A DNA stretch of 64,000 bases from CAVRQM01 sp963838805 (GCA_963838805.1 CAWISK010000010.1:1-64000); one strand, 5' to 3'; counted from the stretch's first letter, positions 55,412-64,000 are shown. Program-made: numbers and translations. The notes: generated by a model from the letters alone, not told the origin.

Positions 55412-56248
55412 TCATGCCACGGGGCGGCGACCGGCCACCGCGCGCCGGATACCGCCCAGGTCGCGCTGATACCAGGGCGGCCCCAGACCTGATCCGGTCA
55501 GCATGGCACCGACCTCTTCCGCCTGCCCCAGCCCGACCTCAAGCACCGCGACGCCGCCCGGCGAGAGCAGGCGGGGCAGATCCGGCACGATGGCGCGGTA
55601 GGCGTCCAGCCCGTCCGACCCGCCATCCAGCGCCCGAGCCGGCTCATGCGCCGAGACTTCCGCCATCAACCCGCAGATGGCGGCGCTCGGCACATAGGGG
55701 GGATTGGCCAGGACGAGGTCGAATCGCCCATCAAGGCAGCATGCCCAATTCCCGGCGACGAGGCTTGCGCGCGAGGCCAATCCGTGCCGGCGCGCGTTGC
55801 GCGCGGCCAGCGCGCAGGCTGGCGCCGAGAGGTCGATGCCGATACCGAAAGCCGCCGGGAACTCCACGAGAGCGGCAAGCAGCAGCGCCCCGGTCCCGGT
55901 GCCCAGATCGAGCACGCGGCGCACCCTGGTCCGGTCGGGAAAGGCCAGCAGGGCCGCCTCGACCAGTGCCTCGGAATCGGCGCGCGGGATCAGCGTGTCG
56001 CGCGATACCTCGAGGTCGAGCGACCAGAACCCCTGCCGGCCGGTGATGAAGGCCATCGGCTCGCGCGCGCAGCGCCGTTCCACGAGCGTCCAGAAGCGGC
56101 CCGGCACCGGCGCGTCAAGTTCGGGCAAGGTGCCGCGATCGCACGCTTGCGCGTGCGCCAGCAGGATCCGGGCCTCGCGCGCCGGGCCTTCGACACCCGC
56201 TTCGCGCAGGGCCGCCGCCGCCCGCCGCAACGCCTCCGGAGCGGTCAT
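55412..56248 (-). CDS. prmC: Release factor glutamine methyltransferase PrmC
   Basis: PrmC methylates the Gln of the GGQ motif in release factors 1 and 2. The 278-residue protein has the SAM motif LDLGTGTGALLLAAL and the catalytic NPPYVPS. The N-terminal helical domain and FITGRQGFWSLDLEVSRDTL are typical. ATG 56248 is preferred over an upstream in-frame ATG at 56299. Its target gene prfA is on the same strand but separated by a sulfotransferase gene read in the opposite direction. Confidence 0.93.
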   Translation of the reverse strand: MTAPEALRRAAAALREAGVEGPAREARILLAHAQACDRGTLPELDAPVPGRFWTLVERRCAREPMAFITGRQGFWSLDLEVSRDTLIPRADSEALVEAALLAFPDRTRVRRVLDLGTGTGALLLAALVEFPAAFGIGIDLSAPACALAARNARRHGLASRASLVAGNWACCLDGRFDLVLANPPYVPSAAICGLMAEVSAHEPARALDGGSDGLDAYRAIVPDLPRLLSPGGVAVLEVGLGQAEEVGAMLTGSGLGPPWYQRDLGGIRRAVAGRRPVA

Positions 56249-56337
56249 TCGCCCCGCCACAACCTCCGGCGTCTTGCCGGATCGACCCACGCCGTGCAAG
56301 GCAGCGCCGCACCGACTTCCGGGAGAAAGGAAAAGTC

Positions 56338-57246
56338 TTGGACCCCACCTGCGTCTTCATTCACTCGTCCGCGCATAGCGGCTCCACCTGGATCGGCTAT
56401 GTCCTCGGCAGCACAACCAACTCCGTGTTCGTGGGCGAACTGCATCGCGCGTGGGATGCGGCCATTCGCGTGCCATGCACGGTCTGCGCCGCAAAAGGCT
56501 TGGATGAGTGCGCGGTATTGTCCGGGATCGAGCATCAGCCGCCGGAGGATGCATTTGCCACCCTGTCCGCACGTACGGGCAGGAGAGCGATCGTCGACAA
56601 CTCCAAAGTCATCGCCTGGACACAGAAATTCATGGCGAGCGGCCAGCAAGACCTGCGTCTCGTCCATGTGCTGAAGGACCCGCGCGGCTGGTATGCATCG
56701 GTCCGTCGAAGGAATCCGTCCGACATAGATTGGTCTCTTGAGCAGTGGTGCGAGGAAAACTCGCGCATTTCCGACTTCATCCGATCGTCAGGGCAGCCGC
56801 ACAGGGTTGTCATGTACGACATCGTGGCCAGAAATCCGCTTGACGAGTTCAGGAGCCTTTTCGAGTTCTGCGGGATTCCCTTTCGCGCCAGCGCCATCGA
56901 GTATTGGAACACCGAGCATCACGGATTTGCCGCGAATGGAGCGAGCGCCGCGATCATACGGCATGCGAATTTTACCTCGCCGCCCAGCCATTTCTCCACC
57001 GCGGACGACAGGTTCTACAACGAGGTCTGGAGCAAGAGCTTCGTCGATGAGCGGTGGAAGATCGAGTTGAGCGATGCCGAGAGCGGAAGGATCGCCAGCA
57101 ACCAGCGGGTCAGACGGATTCTTCTCGACTTCGGCTACGAGCTGACGCGCAGCGGCGTGGAACGCGCGAGGAAGCGCGGCCTGAAGGCGGCACTCGCAAC
57201 CATTCCGCCCCGCTTGCGCGCGATCGGAAGGTCGATCCGCAGCTAG
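56338..57246 (+). CDS. PAPS-dependent sulfotransferase family protein
   Basis: A 302-residue cytosolic sulfotransferase. The 5'-phosphosulfate loop is HSSAHSGSTWIGYVLG near the N-terminus. The 3'-phosphate site is in LRLVHVLKDPRGWYASVRRR. NSKVIAW and a C-terminal basic region follow. The acceptor is unknown. The TTG start at 56338 has AAAGGAA five bases upstream. The gene is visibly richer in A+T than its surroundings and interrupts the conserved prfA/prmC pair on the opposite strand, both signs of acquisition by transfer. Confidence 0.85.
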   Translation: MDPTCVFIHSSAHSGSTWIGYVLGSTTNSVFVGELHRAWDAAIRVPCTVCAAKGLDECAVLSGIEHQPPEDAFATLSARTGRRAIVDNSKVIAWTQKFMASGQQDLRLVHVLKDPRGWYASVRRRNPSDIDWSLEQWCEENSRISDFIRSSGQPHRVVMYDIVARNPLDEFRSLFEFCGIPFRASAIEYWNTEHHGFAANGASAAIIRHANFTSPPSHFSTADDRFYNEVWSKSFVDERWKIELSDAESGRIASNQRVRRILLDFGYELTRSGVERARKRGLKAALATIPPRLRAIGRSIRS

Positions 57247-57260
57247 CGCGGCGCCCATGC

Positions 57261-58316
57261 TCACGCTTCGGCGGCAAGTCGTGCCGCCTGGTCCTCGGCG
57301 ATCAGCTTGTCGATGAAATCGTCGAGCTCGCCCTGCATCACCCGGTCGATCTTGTACAGCGTGAGTTCGATGCGGTGGTCCGACACGCGGCCCTGCGGGA
57401 AGTTGTAGGTGCGGATGCGCTCGCTGCGGTCGCCGGTGCCGACCTGGGCGCGGCGATCGGCCGAGCGTGCGGCGTGCTGGCTGGCACGCTGGATTTCATA
57501 GAGTCGGGCGCGCAGGATCTTCATCGCCTTGGCCTTGTTCTTGTGCTGGCTCTTTTCCTCCTGCATGGCCACCGCGATGCCGGTCGGCAGGTGCGTGATC
57601 CGAACCGCACTCTCGGTCTTGTTGACGTGCTGACCGCCGGCACCCTGGGCGCGATAGACGTCGATGCGCAGATCGGTCTCGTCGATCGTCACATCGACCT
57701 CCTCGGCCTCGGGCAGCACGGCGACCGTGACCGTGGAGGTGTGGATGCGGCCCTGGCTCTCGGTCGCGGGCACGCGCTGCACGCGATGCACGCCGGATTC
57801 GTATTTCAGCCGGGCGAACACGTCGCGGCCGGTGATCTCGGCAATGGCCCCCTTGATGCCGCCAAGCCCGGTATCGTCGTATTCCAGCACCTCGAAGCGC
57901 CAGCCATGCAAACCGGCGTATTTCTGATACATCGTGAACAGTTCGGCGGCGAACAGGCCGGCCTCGTCGCCACCGGCGGCGGGGCGGATTTCCAGGATGG
58001 CGGAGCGCTCATCGGCCTCGTCGCGAGGCAGCAGGGCGAGGCGCAGCGCGTGTTCCAGCTCGGGAATCCGATGGCGCAGACCGGACAGCTCGGCCTCGGC
58101 CAGCTCGCGCAGCTCGGGGTCGGTCAGCAGCGCCTCCGCCTGTCCCGCCTGATCCTCCGCCGCGCGCAACTCGCCGATGCGCGCTACCACGGGCTCGATC
58201 TCCGACAGCTCGCGTGAGGCGCGCACATAGGCCTCCCCCGCAAGACCGCTGCCCAGCATGTCGCGCAGTTCGTCAGCGCGCGCGGCGATGCGGTCGAGTT
58301 TCAGCGAGAAGCTCAT
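57261..58316 (-). CDS. prfA: Peptide chain release factor 1
   Basis: RF1 releases the peptide at UAA and UAG. The 351-residue protein has the PAT anticodon tripeptide in QRVPATESQGRIHTS and the GGQ catalytic motif in AQGAGGQHVNKTES. Both are intact. ATG overlaps the hisS stop (ATGA), so hisS and prfA are coupled. The N-terminal coiled-coil domain is normal. Confidence 0.97.
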   Translation of the reverse strand: MSFSLKLDRIAARADELRDMLGSGLAGEAYVRASRELSEIEPVVARIGELRAAEDQAGQAEALLTDPELRELAEAELSGLRHRIPELEHALRLALLPRDEADERSAILEIRPAAGGDEAGLFAAELFTMYQKYAGLHGWRFEVLEYDDTGLGGIKGAIAEITGRDVFARLKYESGVHRVQRVPATESQGRIHTSTVTVAVLPEAEEVDVTIDETDLRIDVYRAQGAGGQHVNKTESAVRITHLPTGIAVAMQEEKSQHKNKAKAMKILRARLYEIQRASQHAARSADRRAQVGTGDRSERIRTYNFPQGRVSDHRIELTLYKIDRVMQGELDDFIDKLIAEDQAARLAAEA

Positions 58317-59548
58317 TGCAGTCTCGAAGGCAGCTCCGAGATCCCGATCTCGACCTGCTCCCCGGTCGTCAGATCCTTGACCTGCGCCACGCCGCGCGCC
58401 GCCTCCGCCTCGCCGATGATGACCGCCGCGCGTGCGTTGCTGCGGTTCGCGCGTTCGAGCCGGCGCTTCAGATTGCCGCGATAGGCGATCTCGGCGCGGA
58501 TGCCGGCCTCGCGCAGCGCTTGCAGCGCATCCAGCGCCACAGGCTCGGCGCCGGCGCCCGCCGGTATCACGGCCACGGCGCGGGGCGCTGCGGGCGCGCT
58601 CTCCAGCAGCATGGCCAGCCGCTCGACCCCGGCGGCCCAGCCGACCGCAGGCGTGGGCGGCCCACCCATCTCGGCCACCAGCCCGTCATAGCGTCCGCCG
58701 CCCATCACCGTGCCCTGTGCGCCCAGCCGGTCGGTGACGAACTCGAAGGCGGCGTGATTGTAGTAATCGAGGCCGCGGACGATGCGCGGGTTCTCTCGGA
58801 ACGGCACGCCAAGCCGTGCGAGGTGGTCCTGCAGCCCCGCATAGATGCCGGCCGCCTCCGGCGTCAGGTATGGCGCGATCGTCGGGGCATGGGCGACCAC
58901 CGCACGGTCCGCCTCGTCCTTGCTGTCCAGGATGCGCAGCGGGTTTCGCTCGAGCCGGGTCAGGCTGTCCTCGCTGAGTGCCGCCCGGTGCGCCTCGAAA
59001 TAGGCCACGAGCGCGGTGCGATAGGCGTCGCGGCTCGCCCGGTCGCCCAGCGTGTTCAGCTCCAGCATGACGCCGTCAGCCACGCCCAGCGCGCGCAGGA
59101 TGTGCCAGCCGCAGGCGATCATTTCGGCGTCCGCCAGCGGTTCGGACGGCCCGATCAGCTCGCAATCGATCTGGTGGAACTGCCGGTAGCGGCCCTTCTG
59201 CGGCCGCTCGTAGCGGAACATGGGACCGGCATAGAACACGCGCTGGGGCAGCGATTGCGTCAGGCCGTTGCTGACGAGCGCGCGGCAGATGCCGGCCGTG
59301 GCCTCCGGCCGCAACGTGATGCTGTCGCCGCCGCGGTCGGTGAAGGTGTACATCTCCTTCGTCACCACGTCGGAGGTCTCGCCCAGGGTGCGGGCGAACA
59401 CCGCGGTATCCTCGAAGATGGGCGTGGCCCATTCGTCGAAGCCATACAGCGCGGCCACGCGCCGGGCGGTATCGATGACGTGGGCATGGCGCCGCTGATC
59501 GTCGCCGATCAGGTCGCGCGTGCCGCGAACCGGTTGCAGGGGGGTCAT
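58313..59548 (-). CDS. hisS: Histidyl-tRNA synthetase
   Basis: A class II synthetase of 411 residues charging tRNA-His. Motif 2 is GPMFRYERPQKGRYRQFHQI, the His-specific loop is VRGLDYYNHAAFEF, and motif 3 is AVGWAAGVERLAML. The C-terminal anticodon domain ends at ISELPSRLQ. ATG 59548 (MTPLQPVRGTRDLIG) is the canonical start. It lies 53 bp after ispG and overlaps prfA. Confidence 0.96.
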   Translation of the reverse strand: MTPLQPVRGTRDLIGDDQRRHAHVIDTARRVAALYGFDEWATPIFEDTAVFARTLGETSDVVTKEMYTFTDRGGDSITLRPEATAGICRALVSNGLTQSLPQRVFYAGPMFRYERPQKGRYRQFHQIDCELIGPSEPLADAEMIACGWHILRALGVADGVMLELNTLGDRASRDAYRTALVAYFEAHRAALSEDSLTRLERNPLRILDSKDEADRAVVAHAPTIAPYLTPEAAGIYAGLQDHLARLGVPFRENPRIVRGLDYYNHAAFEFVTDRLGAQGTVMGGGRYDGLVAEMGGPPTPAVGWAAGVERLAMLLESAPAAPRAVAVIPAGAGAEPVALDALQALREAGIRAEIAYRGNLKRRLERANRSNARAAVIIGEAEAARGVAQVKDLTTGEQVEIGISELPSRLQ

Positions 59549-59601
59549 GAAGATTTCGGTATCATCACTCGGTTTGAGGTGGCCCAAAAGGCCGGGTGGG
59601 G

Positions 59602-60729
59602 CTACTCAGCCGCGATCTTTGCCGCCGGCCGCTCCGCCTCGATCGCCGCTGCCCGACGCTCGACCAGCTCGACGATGTGCTCCACCATGCCATCGCCCGG
59701 CGTGGTGTGGTCGGTCTTGCCGGCGGCATAGACCATGTGCCGGCCGTTGCCGCCGCCGGTCAGGCCGATATCGGTCATCAGCGCCTCGCCCGGACCGTTC
59801 ACCACGCAGCCGATGATGGACAATGTGAGCGGCGTCTCGATATGCGCGAGCCGCTCTTCCAGCGTCTGCACCGTCTCGATCACGTTGAAGCCCTGCCGCG
59901 CGCAGGACGGGCAGGAGATGATCTTCACGCCGCGATGGCGGATGCCCAGCGACTTCAGGATATCCCAGCCGACCAGCACCTCCTCCTCCGGCTCGGCAGA
60001 AAGCGAGACGCGGATCGTGTCGCCGATGCCGGCCCAGAGCAGGTTGCCGAGGCCGATCGCGCTCTTGACGGTGCCGGCACGCCTGCTGCCCGCCTCCGTG
60101 ATGCCGATATGCAGCGGGTGGTCGCACTGCTCGGCGAGCTGGGTATAGGCGGCGACGGCCAGGAACACATCCGACGCCTTCACGCTGATCTTGAATTCGT
60201 GGAAGTCGTGGTCCTGCAGGATCTTCGCGTGTTCCAGGGCGCTCTCCACCAGCGCCTCGGGGTTCGGCTCGCCGTATTTTTCCAGCAGGTGCCGCTCCAG
60301 CGAGCCGGCATTGACGCCGATGCGCATGGAGCAATTGTGGTCGCGCGCCGCCTGCACGACCTCGCGCACCCGTTCGGAGCTGCCGATGTTGCCGGGGTTG
60401 ATGCGCAGGCAGGCCGCACCCGCCCGCGCCGCCTCGATGGCGCGCTTATAGTGGAAATGGATGTCGGCCACGATCGGCACGTCCACCTGCCGGATGATCG
60501 ACGCCAGGGCCGCGGTGCTCGCCTCGTCCGGGCACGAGACGCGGACGATGTCGGCGCCGGCCCGCTCGGCGCGCTTGATCTGCGCCACGGTGGCGGCAAC
60601 ATCAGGGGTCGGCGTGTTGGTCATGGTCTGCACGGTGATCGGCGCGCCGCCACCCACCGGCACCGGGCCCACGTGAATCTGGCGCGACACGCGGCGCGTG
60701 ATGTCCTGATAGGGACGATAACTGCTCAT
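59602..60729 (-). CDS. ispG: 4-hydroxy-3-methylbut-2-en-1-yl diphosphate synthase IspG
   Basis: IspG reduces methylerythritol cyclodiphosphate to HMBPP in the non-mevalonate isoprenoid pathway, using a 4Fe-4S cluster. In this 375-residue protein the cluster Cys are in SCPSCARQGFNV and SIIGCVVNGPGEA. The TIM barrel shows VPIVADIHFHYKRAIEA and CLRINPGNIGS. The start is ATG 60729, with a possible ribosome site GCAGGG. It precedes hisS in an apparent ispG-hisS-prfA operon. Confidence 0.96.
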   Translation of the reverse strand: MSSYRPYQDITRRVSRQIHVGPVPVGGGAPITVQTMTNTPTPDVAATVAQIKRAERAGADIVRVSCPDEASTAALASIIRQVDVPIVADIHFHYKRAIEAARAGAACLRINPGNIGSSERVREVVQAARDHNCSMRIGVNAGSLERHLLEKYGEPNPEALVESALEHAKILQDHDFHEFKISVKASDVFLAVAAYTQLAEQCDHPLHIGITEAGSRRAGTVKSAIGLGNLLWAGIGDTIRVSLSAEPEEEVLVGWDILKSLGIRHRGVKIISCPSCARQGFNVIETVQTLEERLAHIETPLTLSIIGCVVNGPGEALMTDIGLTGGGNGRHMVYAAGKTDHTTPGDGMVEHIVELVERRAAAIEAERPAAKIAAE

Positions 60730-60837
60730 GCCCTGCTGCCCATGAAAGTTGTTCCGCTGCCGCGTTCCGCCTAACCCAACGAAGGCGGCTGCGCCAGACA
60801 TTGTGTTCGCGCGGCGTCTTGCCTACGGCCCGCTCGC

Positions 60838-61888
60838 CTATTGGTTATGCGGCAGCACGACCCGCCGCGCCGGAGCAGCGCCACTCGCGCCATTGGCGGC
60901 CAGCTTGCCGCCCTTGCCCGGGCCGGCATCCAGCGGCACGTCCCGCCGCACCGCCCCATCGCCGCCGAGCGGCGCCCCCGCCACGCCATCGACCACGAGT
61001 TCCGTCCCGCCCGCGTTGCCCGTGGTCAGCAGCAGGGAGGTCTTGTCCGCCGGCGCCGCCCACGTCTCGCCCGCGCGCAGCACGCGGTTCAGCAGCACCT
61101 GCCCGCTGCGGTCGCGCACCTGCATCCAGGCGTCGGCCGTGGCGCGCAGCGCCAGATGCGGCGAAGCCGCCGGCGCCTCCGGGGCGGCCGAAGATGGCAG
61201 CGTCTCGGTCGTCGCCGCGGCAGCCGAGCTTGGCGAGATCGCGGGAGGCGGGGTTATGGCCACCGGGGCCAGCGGCCGGACCCTGGCCAGGCTGCGTGGC
61301 GATGCTCGCGAGTTTGTTCTCGGCCGGTTGCTGGGGAGCGGCGGCCGGCGACGAAGACGGCGGGGCGGACGTGGCCAGTTTTGTCGGCTTGTCCTGGACC
61401 AGGGGCTCCAGCCGCTGCGGCACCTGCTGGACCACATCTCCGGCCGGATGGTCATTGCCGCTCATCCGGTACCAGCCGACATAGGCGCCGACCACGATCA
61501 CGGCACCCACCAGCACCACCGCCAGCACCGGCACTCCGCGCTCCGGCACCGGGGTCGGGAAATCAAGCTCGGTCTTGCGGTTGACCTCGCCTACCTCCAC
61601 GCGGAAGCGGCGGGAAACCTCGGCGGCGTCCAGGCCGAGCGCCTGTGCATAGGTACGGATGAACCCGGCCGCGTAGGCGTTGCCGGGCAGGTCCTGGACA
61701 CGGCCCTGCTCGATCGCTTCCAGAAACGGCAACCGGATGCGCAGATGGGCCGCGATCGCCGGCAGCGTCCAGCCCAGGCGTTCGCGCGCGGCGCGCAGAT
61801 CGGCGCCCAGCCGCGCCACCGGGGGCGCGCCGCCACCCGCGGCCCCGACGCCCTCGCCCCAATTCCTGTCATCGCGCAGAGGCGTCAT
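60838..61888 (-). CDS. RodZ-like HTH/DUF4115 membrane protein, one frameshift
   Basis: About 349 residues. An N-terminal XRE-type helix-turn-helix (GADLRAARERLGWTLPAIAA, AYAAGFIRTYAQALGLD) precedes one membrane helix (VPVLAVVLVGAVIVVGAYVG), a Pro/Ala/Gln-rich linker and a periplasmic DUF4115 domain (ALRATADAWMQVRDRSG, RVLRAGETW). RodZ links MreB to the membrane and sets cell shape. The frame changes in the low-complexity linker near 61262. The start is ATG 61888, or 61894 two codons upstream. It lies upstream of ispG as in related genomes. Confidence 0.85.
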
Positions 61889-62277
61889 GCTCATCCCGCT
61901 TCGGCCCGTTTGGGGTTGCCCCAAATGCCCGGGCGGCCGGTTGCGTTCGCGCGTTTCTAGCCCGGACAGGACTGAATGCCAACCTCGGCAACGGCTTCTT
62001 TAGGTAGCGAGGAGTGTGGCCGGTGCAGGTACCTAGTGACCCCTCTCGTGGATGCTTGCTTCATAGCGCCCGACCCCGTCACTGCGAGGAGCCACGCGAC
62101 GAAGCAGTCCAGGCCCGCCGCACCGGTGCGGCGGGCCTGGATCGCCGCGCCGGCCAAGCGGCCGGCTCGCGATGACGGCGCACGCAATGTGCATCAGCTA
62201 TCCATGATGCCGAGTCCTGGTCAAAATCTGACACTTCGTGCCGTCCGCCGCTGAGTAGCAGCGCAGATGCACCTGCG
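61889..62277. other. 389-bp intergenic region holding a REP-like element
   Basis: The region between the rodZ-like start and the VOC gene stop holds no convincing gene. Its main content is the inverted-repeat element listed at 62078-62180. Confidence 0.6.
62078..62180. repeat. REP/MITE-like palindromic element
   Basis: The outer ends CACTGCGAGGAGC and GGCTCGCGATGACG are imperfect inverted repeats like the ends of common bacterial interspersed palindromic elements. Inside lies a perfect 32-bp palindrome at 62109-62140 (half-site CCAGGCCCGCCGCACC), followed by CGGCCAAGCGGCCGGC. It has no coding capacity. Only one copy is visible in this window. Confidence 0.65.
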
Positions 62278-62754
62278 TCATCCGGCGGCCGCTCGCTCCA
62301 GGGCGGCAATGTCCAGCTTAACCATCTCCGTCATCGCGGCGAAGACACGGCCCGAGACGGTCGGGTCTGGGTCGGCGAGGAGACGCGGCAGCGCCTCGGG
62401 TACGATTTGCCAAGGCACGCCCCACCTGTCGCGCAGCCAGCCGCACATGATTTCCGACCCGCCATCGGCGGTGAGCGCCGTCCACAGCCGATCTACCTCC
62501 GCTTGGTCGGAGCACTCTACTGAGATCGAGGCGGCAGTTCCGTAATTTGCCGGCGCGCCGCCGTTCAACGCTTGGAAGCTCTGCCCGCCGAGCGTGAAGG
62601 TCACCAGGATTACGTCGCCCGCTTCCCCGCCGGGCCAAATCCCTGGCGAGCGCAGGATGTGCTTGAGGCTGGAGCCGGGCACGAGAGAGACATAGAAGCG
62701 GGCGGCCATCTCCGCATCTTTGCCAAACCAGAGGCAGGTGCTGACTTTCGACAT
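62278..62754 (-). CDS. VOC family protein (PhnB-like)
   Basis: A 158-residue protein of the vicinal-oxygen-chelate fold, PhnB/3-demethylubiquinone-methyltransferase-like subgroup. It begins KVSTCLWFGKDAEMAARFYV and has GGQSFQALNGGA and CGWLRDRWGVPWQIVPEAL, marks of that group. Enzymatic function is not established for most members. GGAGACG before ATG 62754 supports the start. It is a single gene. Confidence 0.88.
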   Translation of the reverse strand: MSKVSTCLWFGKDAEMAARFYVSLVPGSSLKHILRSPGIWPGGEAGDVILVTFTLGGQSFQALNGGAPANYGTAASISVECSDQAEVDRLWTALTADGGSEIMCGWLRDRWGVPWQIVPEALPRLLADPDPTVSGRVFAAMTEMVKLDIAALERAAAG

Positions 62755-62821
62755 CGCGACGTCTCCTCTCCATCCGAGATCCACCCTCGGCATCGGGCAC
62801 TAAGTGTCAGATCTCAGACCA

Positions 62822-63844
62822 CTAACTATTGACAGCCAGACTGGGCAGCTTCGCCAAAGGAAAACCGGCCACGGTCAAGACACGGTCGCGCAGCGTCACG
62901 TCCAGCGGCACCTCGGGAGCGCCGCCACCCTCGGGTGCGCGCGCCAGCAGCGCCAGCACCGCCCCGGCTGCGCGCGCGGCATGGGCCGTCACGACATGGG
63001 CTGCTACCAGGGCATCCAGCGTCTCCGCATAGCCCAGCACGCGCAGGCTGGCGGTTCCCATCGGCTGCAGTCCGGAATCCAGCGCCAGATGGGCATTGCC
63101 GGCCAGCCCCAGCGGGCCATAACCGATCGCCAGGCGGCGCAGATCGATGGCGCCGCCGCTGTCGCGCCAGGCGGACAGGACGGCTGGGCTGAGCCAGGAT
63201 CGGGAGGCGGATGGCGGCGGCAGGCGGCCGTGCAGCCCGGCCTGGAACGCGAGAGATGCGAGATGCCGGCCCAGCGGCCAGACCTCGCCGGGCAGCGGCT
63301 CCGGCAGCACGATCGATTGCGCGCTCCCGGCGACATCGAGCACCGCGCCCGCCGGCACCACTTGCAGATGCGCCAGCGCCACCCGCACGTGCCGGGTGTC
63401 CCCGTTCGGTCCGGCAATGGCAATGTCCAGCGTCTTGGCGTCGGTGGAGATGTCGGACCCGTCCAGCGCCGCGTCGAGATGCCAATCGGGCGAATTCAGG
63501 GCGAGCGGCGGCAGCGAAGGCGCCGCAACCGCGACCGGCGTCGGCAGCAGCACCCGAACGGTGTGCGGGTTGCGCGGCGAAAGCACCAGCGTCACCCGCT
63601 CGCTGCGCAAGACGGCCTCGCCCGCTTGCAGGCTGACCGGGAAGCTGCGGGTCGCGGTGAACGGAAATCCGCCGGCGCTCGCCGGCCCTGCCGTGACCAC
63701 CAGACCCTGCGCGGCCATGTCGGCCGCCCAGGCAGCGAAGCCGCGGGCCAGCGCCTGCTGCGCCGCGAACCAAAGCCCCGCATCCCCCAGGAGCAGCAAT
63801 GCCACCAGGGCCACCGCCAGGAACAGCCAGCGCCGTCGCTTCAT
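62822..63844 (-). CDS. DUF2125 family protein
   Basis: A 340-residue protein with an N-terminal membrane anchor (RRRWLFLAVALVALLLLGDAG) and a periplasmic beta-rich DUF2125 domain (ASAGGFPFTATRSFPVS, LPEPLPGEVWPLG). The family is confined mainly to Alphaproteobacteria and has no known function; its fold suggests a lipid or envelope role (inference). ATG 63844 has AGGAG five bases upstream, preferred over the GTG at 63850. Confidence 0.85.
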   Translation of the reverse strand: MKRRRWLFLAVALVALLLLGDAGLWFAAQQALARGFAAWAADMAAQGLVVTAGPASAGGFPFTATRSFPVSLQAGEAVLRSERVTLVLSPRNPHTVRVLLPTPVAVAAPSLPPLALNSPDWHLDAALDGSDISTDAKTLDIAIAGPNGDTRHVRVALAHLQVVPAGAVLDVAGSAQSIVLPEPLPGEVWPLGRHLASLAFQAGLHGRLPPPSASRSWLSPAVLSAWRDSGGAIDLRRLAIGYGPLGLAGNAHLALDSGLQPMGTASLRVLGYAETLDALVAAHVVTAHAARAAGAVLALLARAPEGGGAPEVPLDVTLRDRVLTVAGFPLAKLPSLAVNS

Positions 63845-63954
63845 CCACACTCCTCAGGCCCGCTCCGCGCGGCGCTCTCATACGGCAAAAACCCTGTCGT
63901 TGACAGCGGGTTGGCGAGCCTTGGCTGGAGCGGCATGGAAACCGCGGGACGGCC

Positions 63955-63975
63955 GTATCCACATGCTTGTCCACA
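63955..63975. other. Two DnaA-box-like nonamers
   Basis: GTATCCACA (63955-63963) and TTGTCCACA (63967-63975) each differ by one base from TTATCCACA and are spaced three bases apart. They lie upstream of the DUF2125 gene at the window edge. This may be a DnaA-binding site or chance. Confidence 0.3.
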
Positions 63976-64000
63976 GGGGCCGGTAGTGCTCCGTCATTGT

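Overview
The window is high-GC chromosomal DNA (roughly two thirds G+C or more, by eye) from an alphaproteobacterium, most likely a member of the Acetobacteraceae. The evidence is the gene order rodZ-like/ispG/hisS/prfA/prmC/DUF4167, the tRNA-Trp/secE/nusG block, DUF2125 and DUF4167 proteins, a CtrA-like regulator, and a GTTC-N7-GTTC LexA operator of the alphaproteobacterial type. The family assignment is inference; no rRNA is present.

Layout. 1-6.0 kb: a broken aldo/keto reductase, a broken FMN reductase, an AsmA-family protein and a PAS-GAF hybrid sensor kinase. 6.1-14.8 kb: rsmI head to head with a penicillin-binding-protein activator lipoprotein, a PhoR-like kinase, pepN, hemW, a YbaK deacylase, nusG, secE and tRNA-Trp. 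15-22.5 kb: a methyltransferase, tRNA-Gly, a PEP-CTERM surface protein, an EamA exporter, tRNA-Tyr, rlmB, a hydratase, a DegP-type protease with a Met-rich insert and tRNA-Thr. 22.6-26.9 kb: a plus-strand catabolic operon (amino-acid binding protein, class IV aminotransferase, agmatine-deiminase-like enzyme, hydratase, YheO-type regulator). 26.9-35.0 kb: a minus-strand operon of a complete polyamine-type ABC importer, two metallohydrolases and a CobW GTPase. 35.2-39.8 kb: a sugar ABC importer whose ATPase is fused to a second permease. 40-46.3 kb: a stress protein, a Zn alcohol dehydrogenase, a metallo-beta-lactamase-fold hydrolase and the error-prone polymerase dnaE2. 46.3-54.6 kb: a CyaC-like redox adenylate cyclase, two convergent genes for probable type I secreted proteins (HAF/Gly-rich protein and serralysin-like protease), a CtrA/OmpR-like regulator and an amidase. 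54.6-64 kb: DUF4167, prmC, an inserted sulfotransferase, prfA, hisS, ispG, a rodZ-like gene, a REP-like palindrome, a VOC protein and a DUF2125 protein.

Most striking result: a good LexA box (46262-46276) lies in the 17-bp gap between dnaE2 and the divergent quinone/redox-type adenylate cyclase, and covers the cyclase start codon. This suggests that SOS mutagenesis and cAMP signalling share one operator. Secondary candidates are the two catabolic operons and the secreted-protein pair with a common C-terminal module.

Caution: at least 13 genes, including housekeeping genes such as hemW, pepN and degP, are broken by 1-nt frameshifts, often at short G/C or T runs, while their catalytic motifs stay intact on both sides. 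I read most of these as sequencing or assembly indels rather than pseudogenes. They are annotated as single genes spanning the shift.
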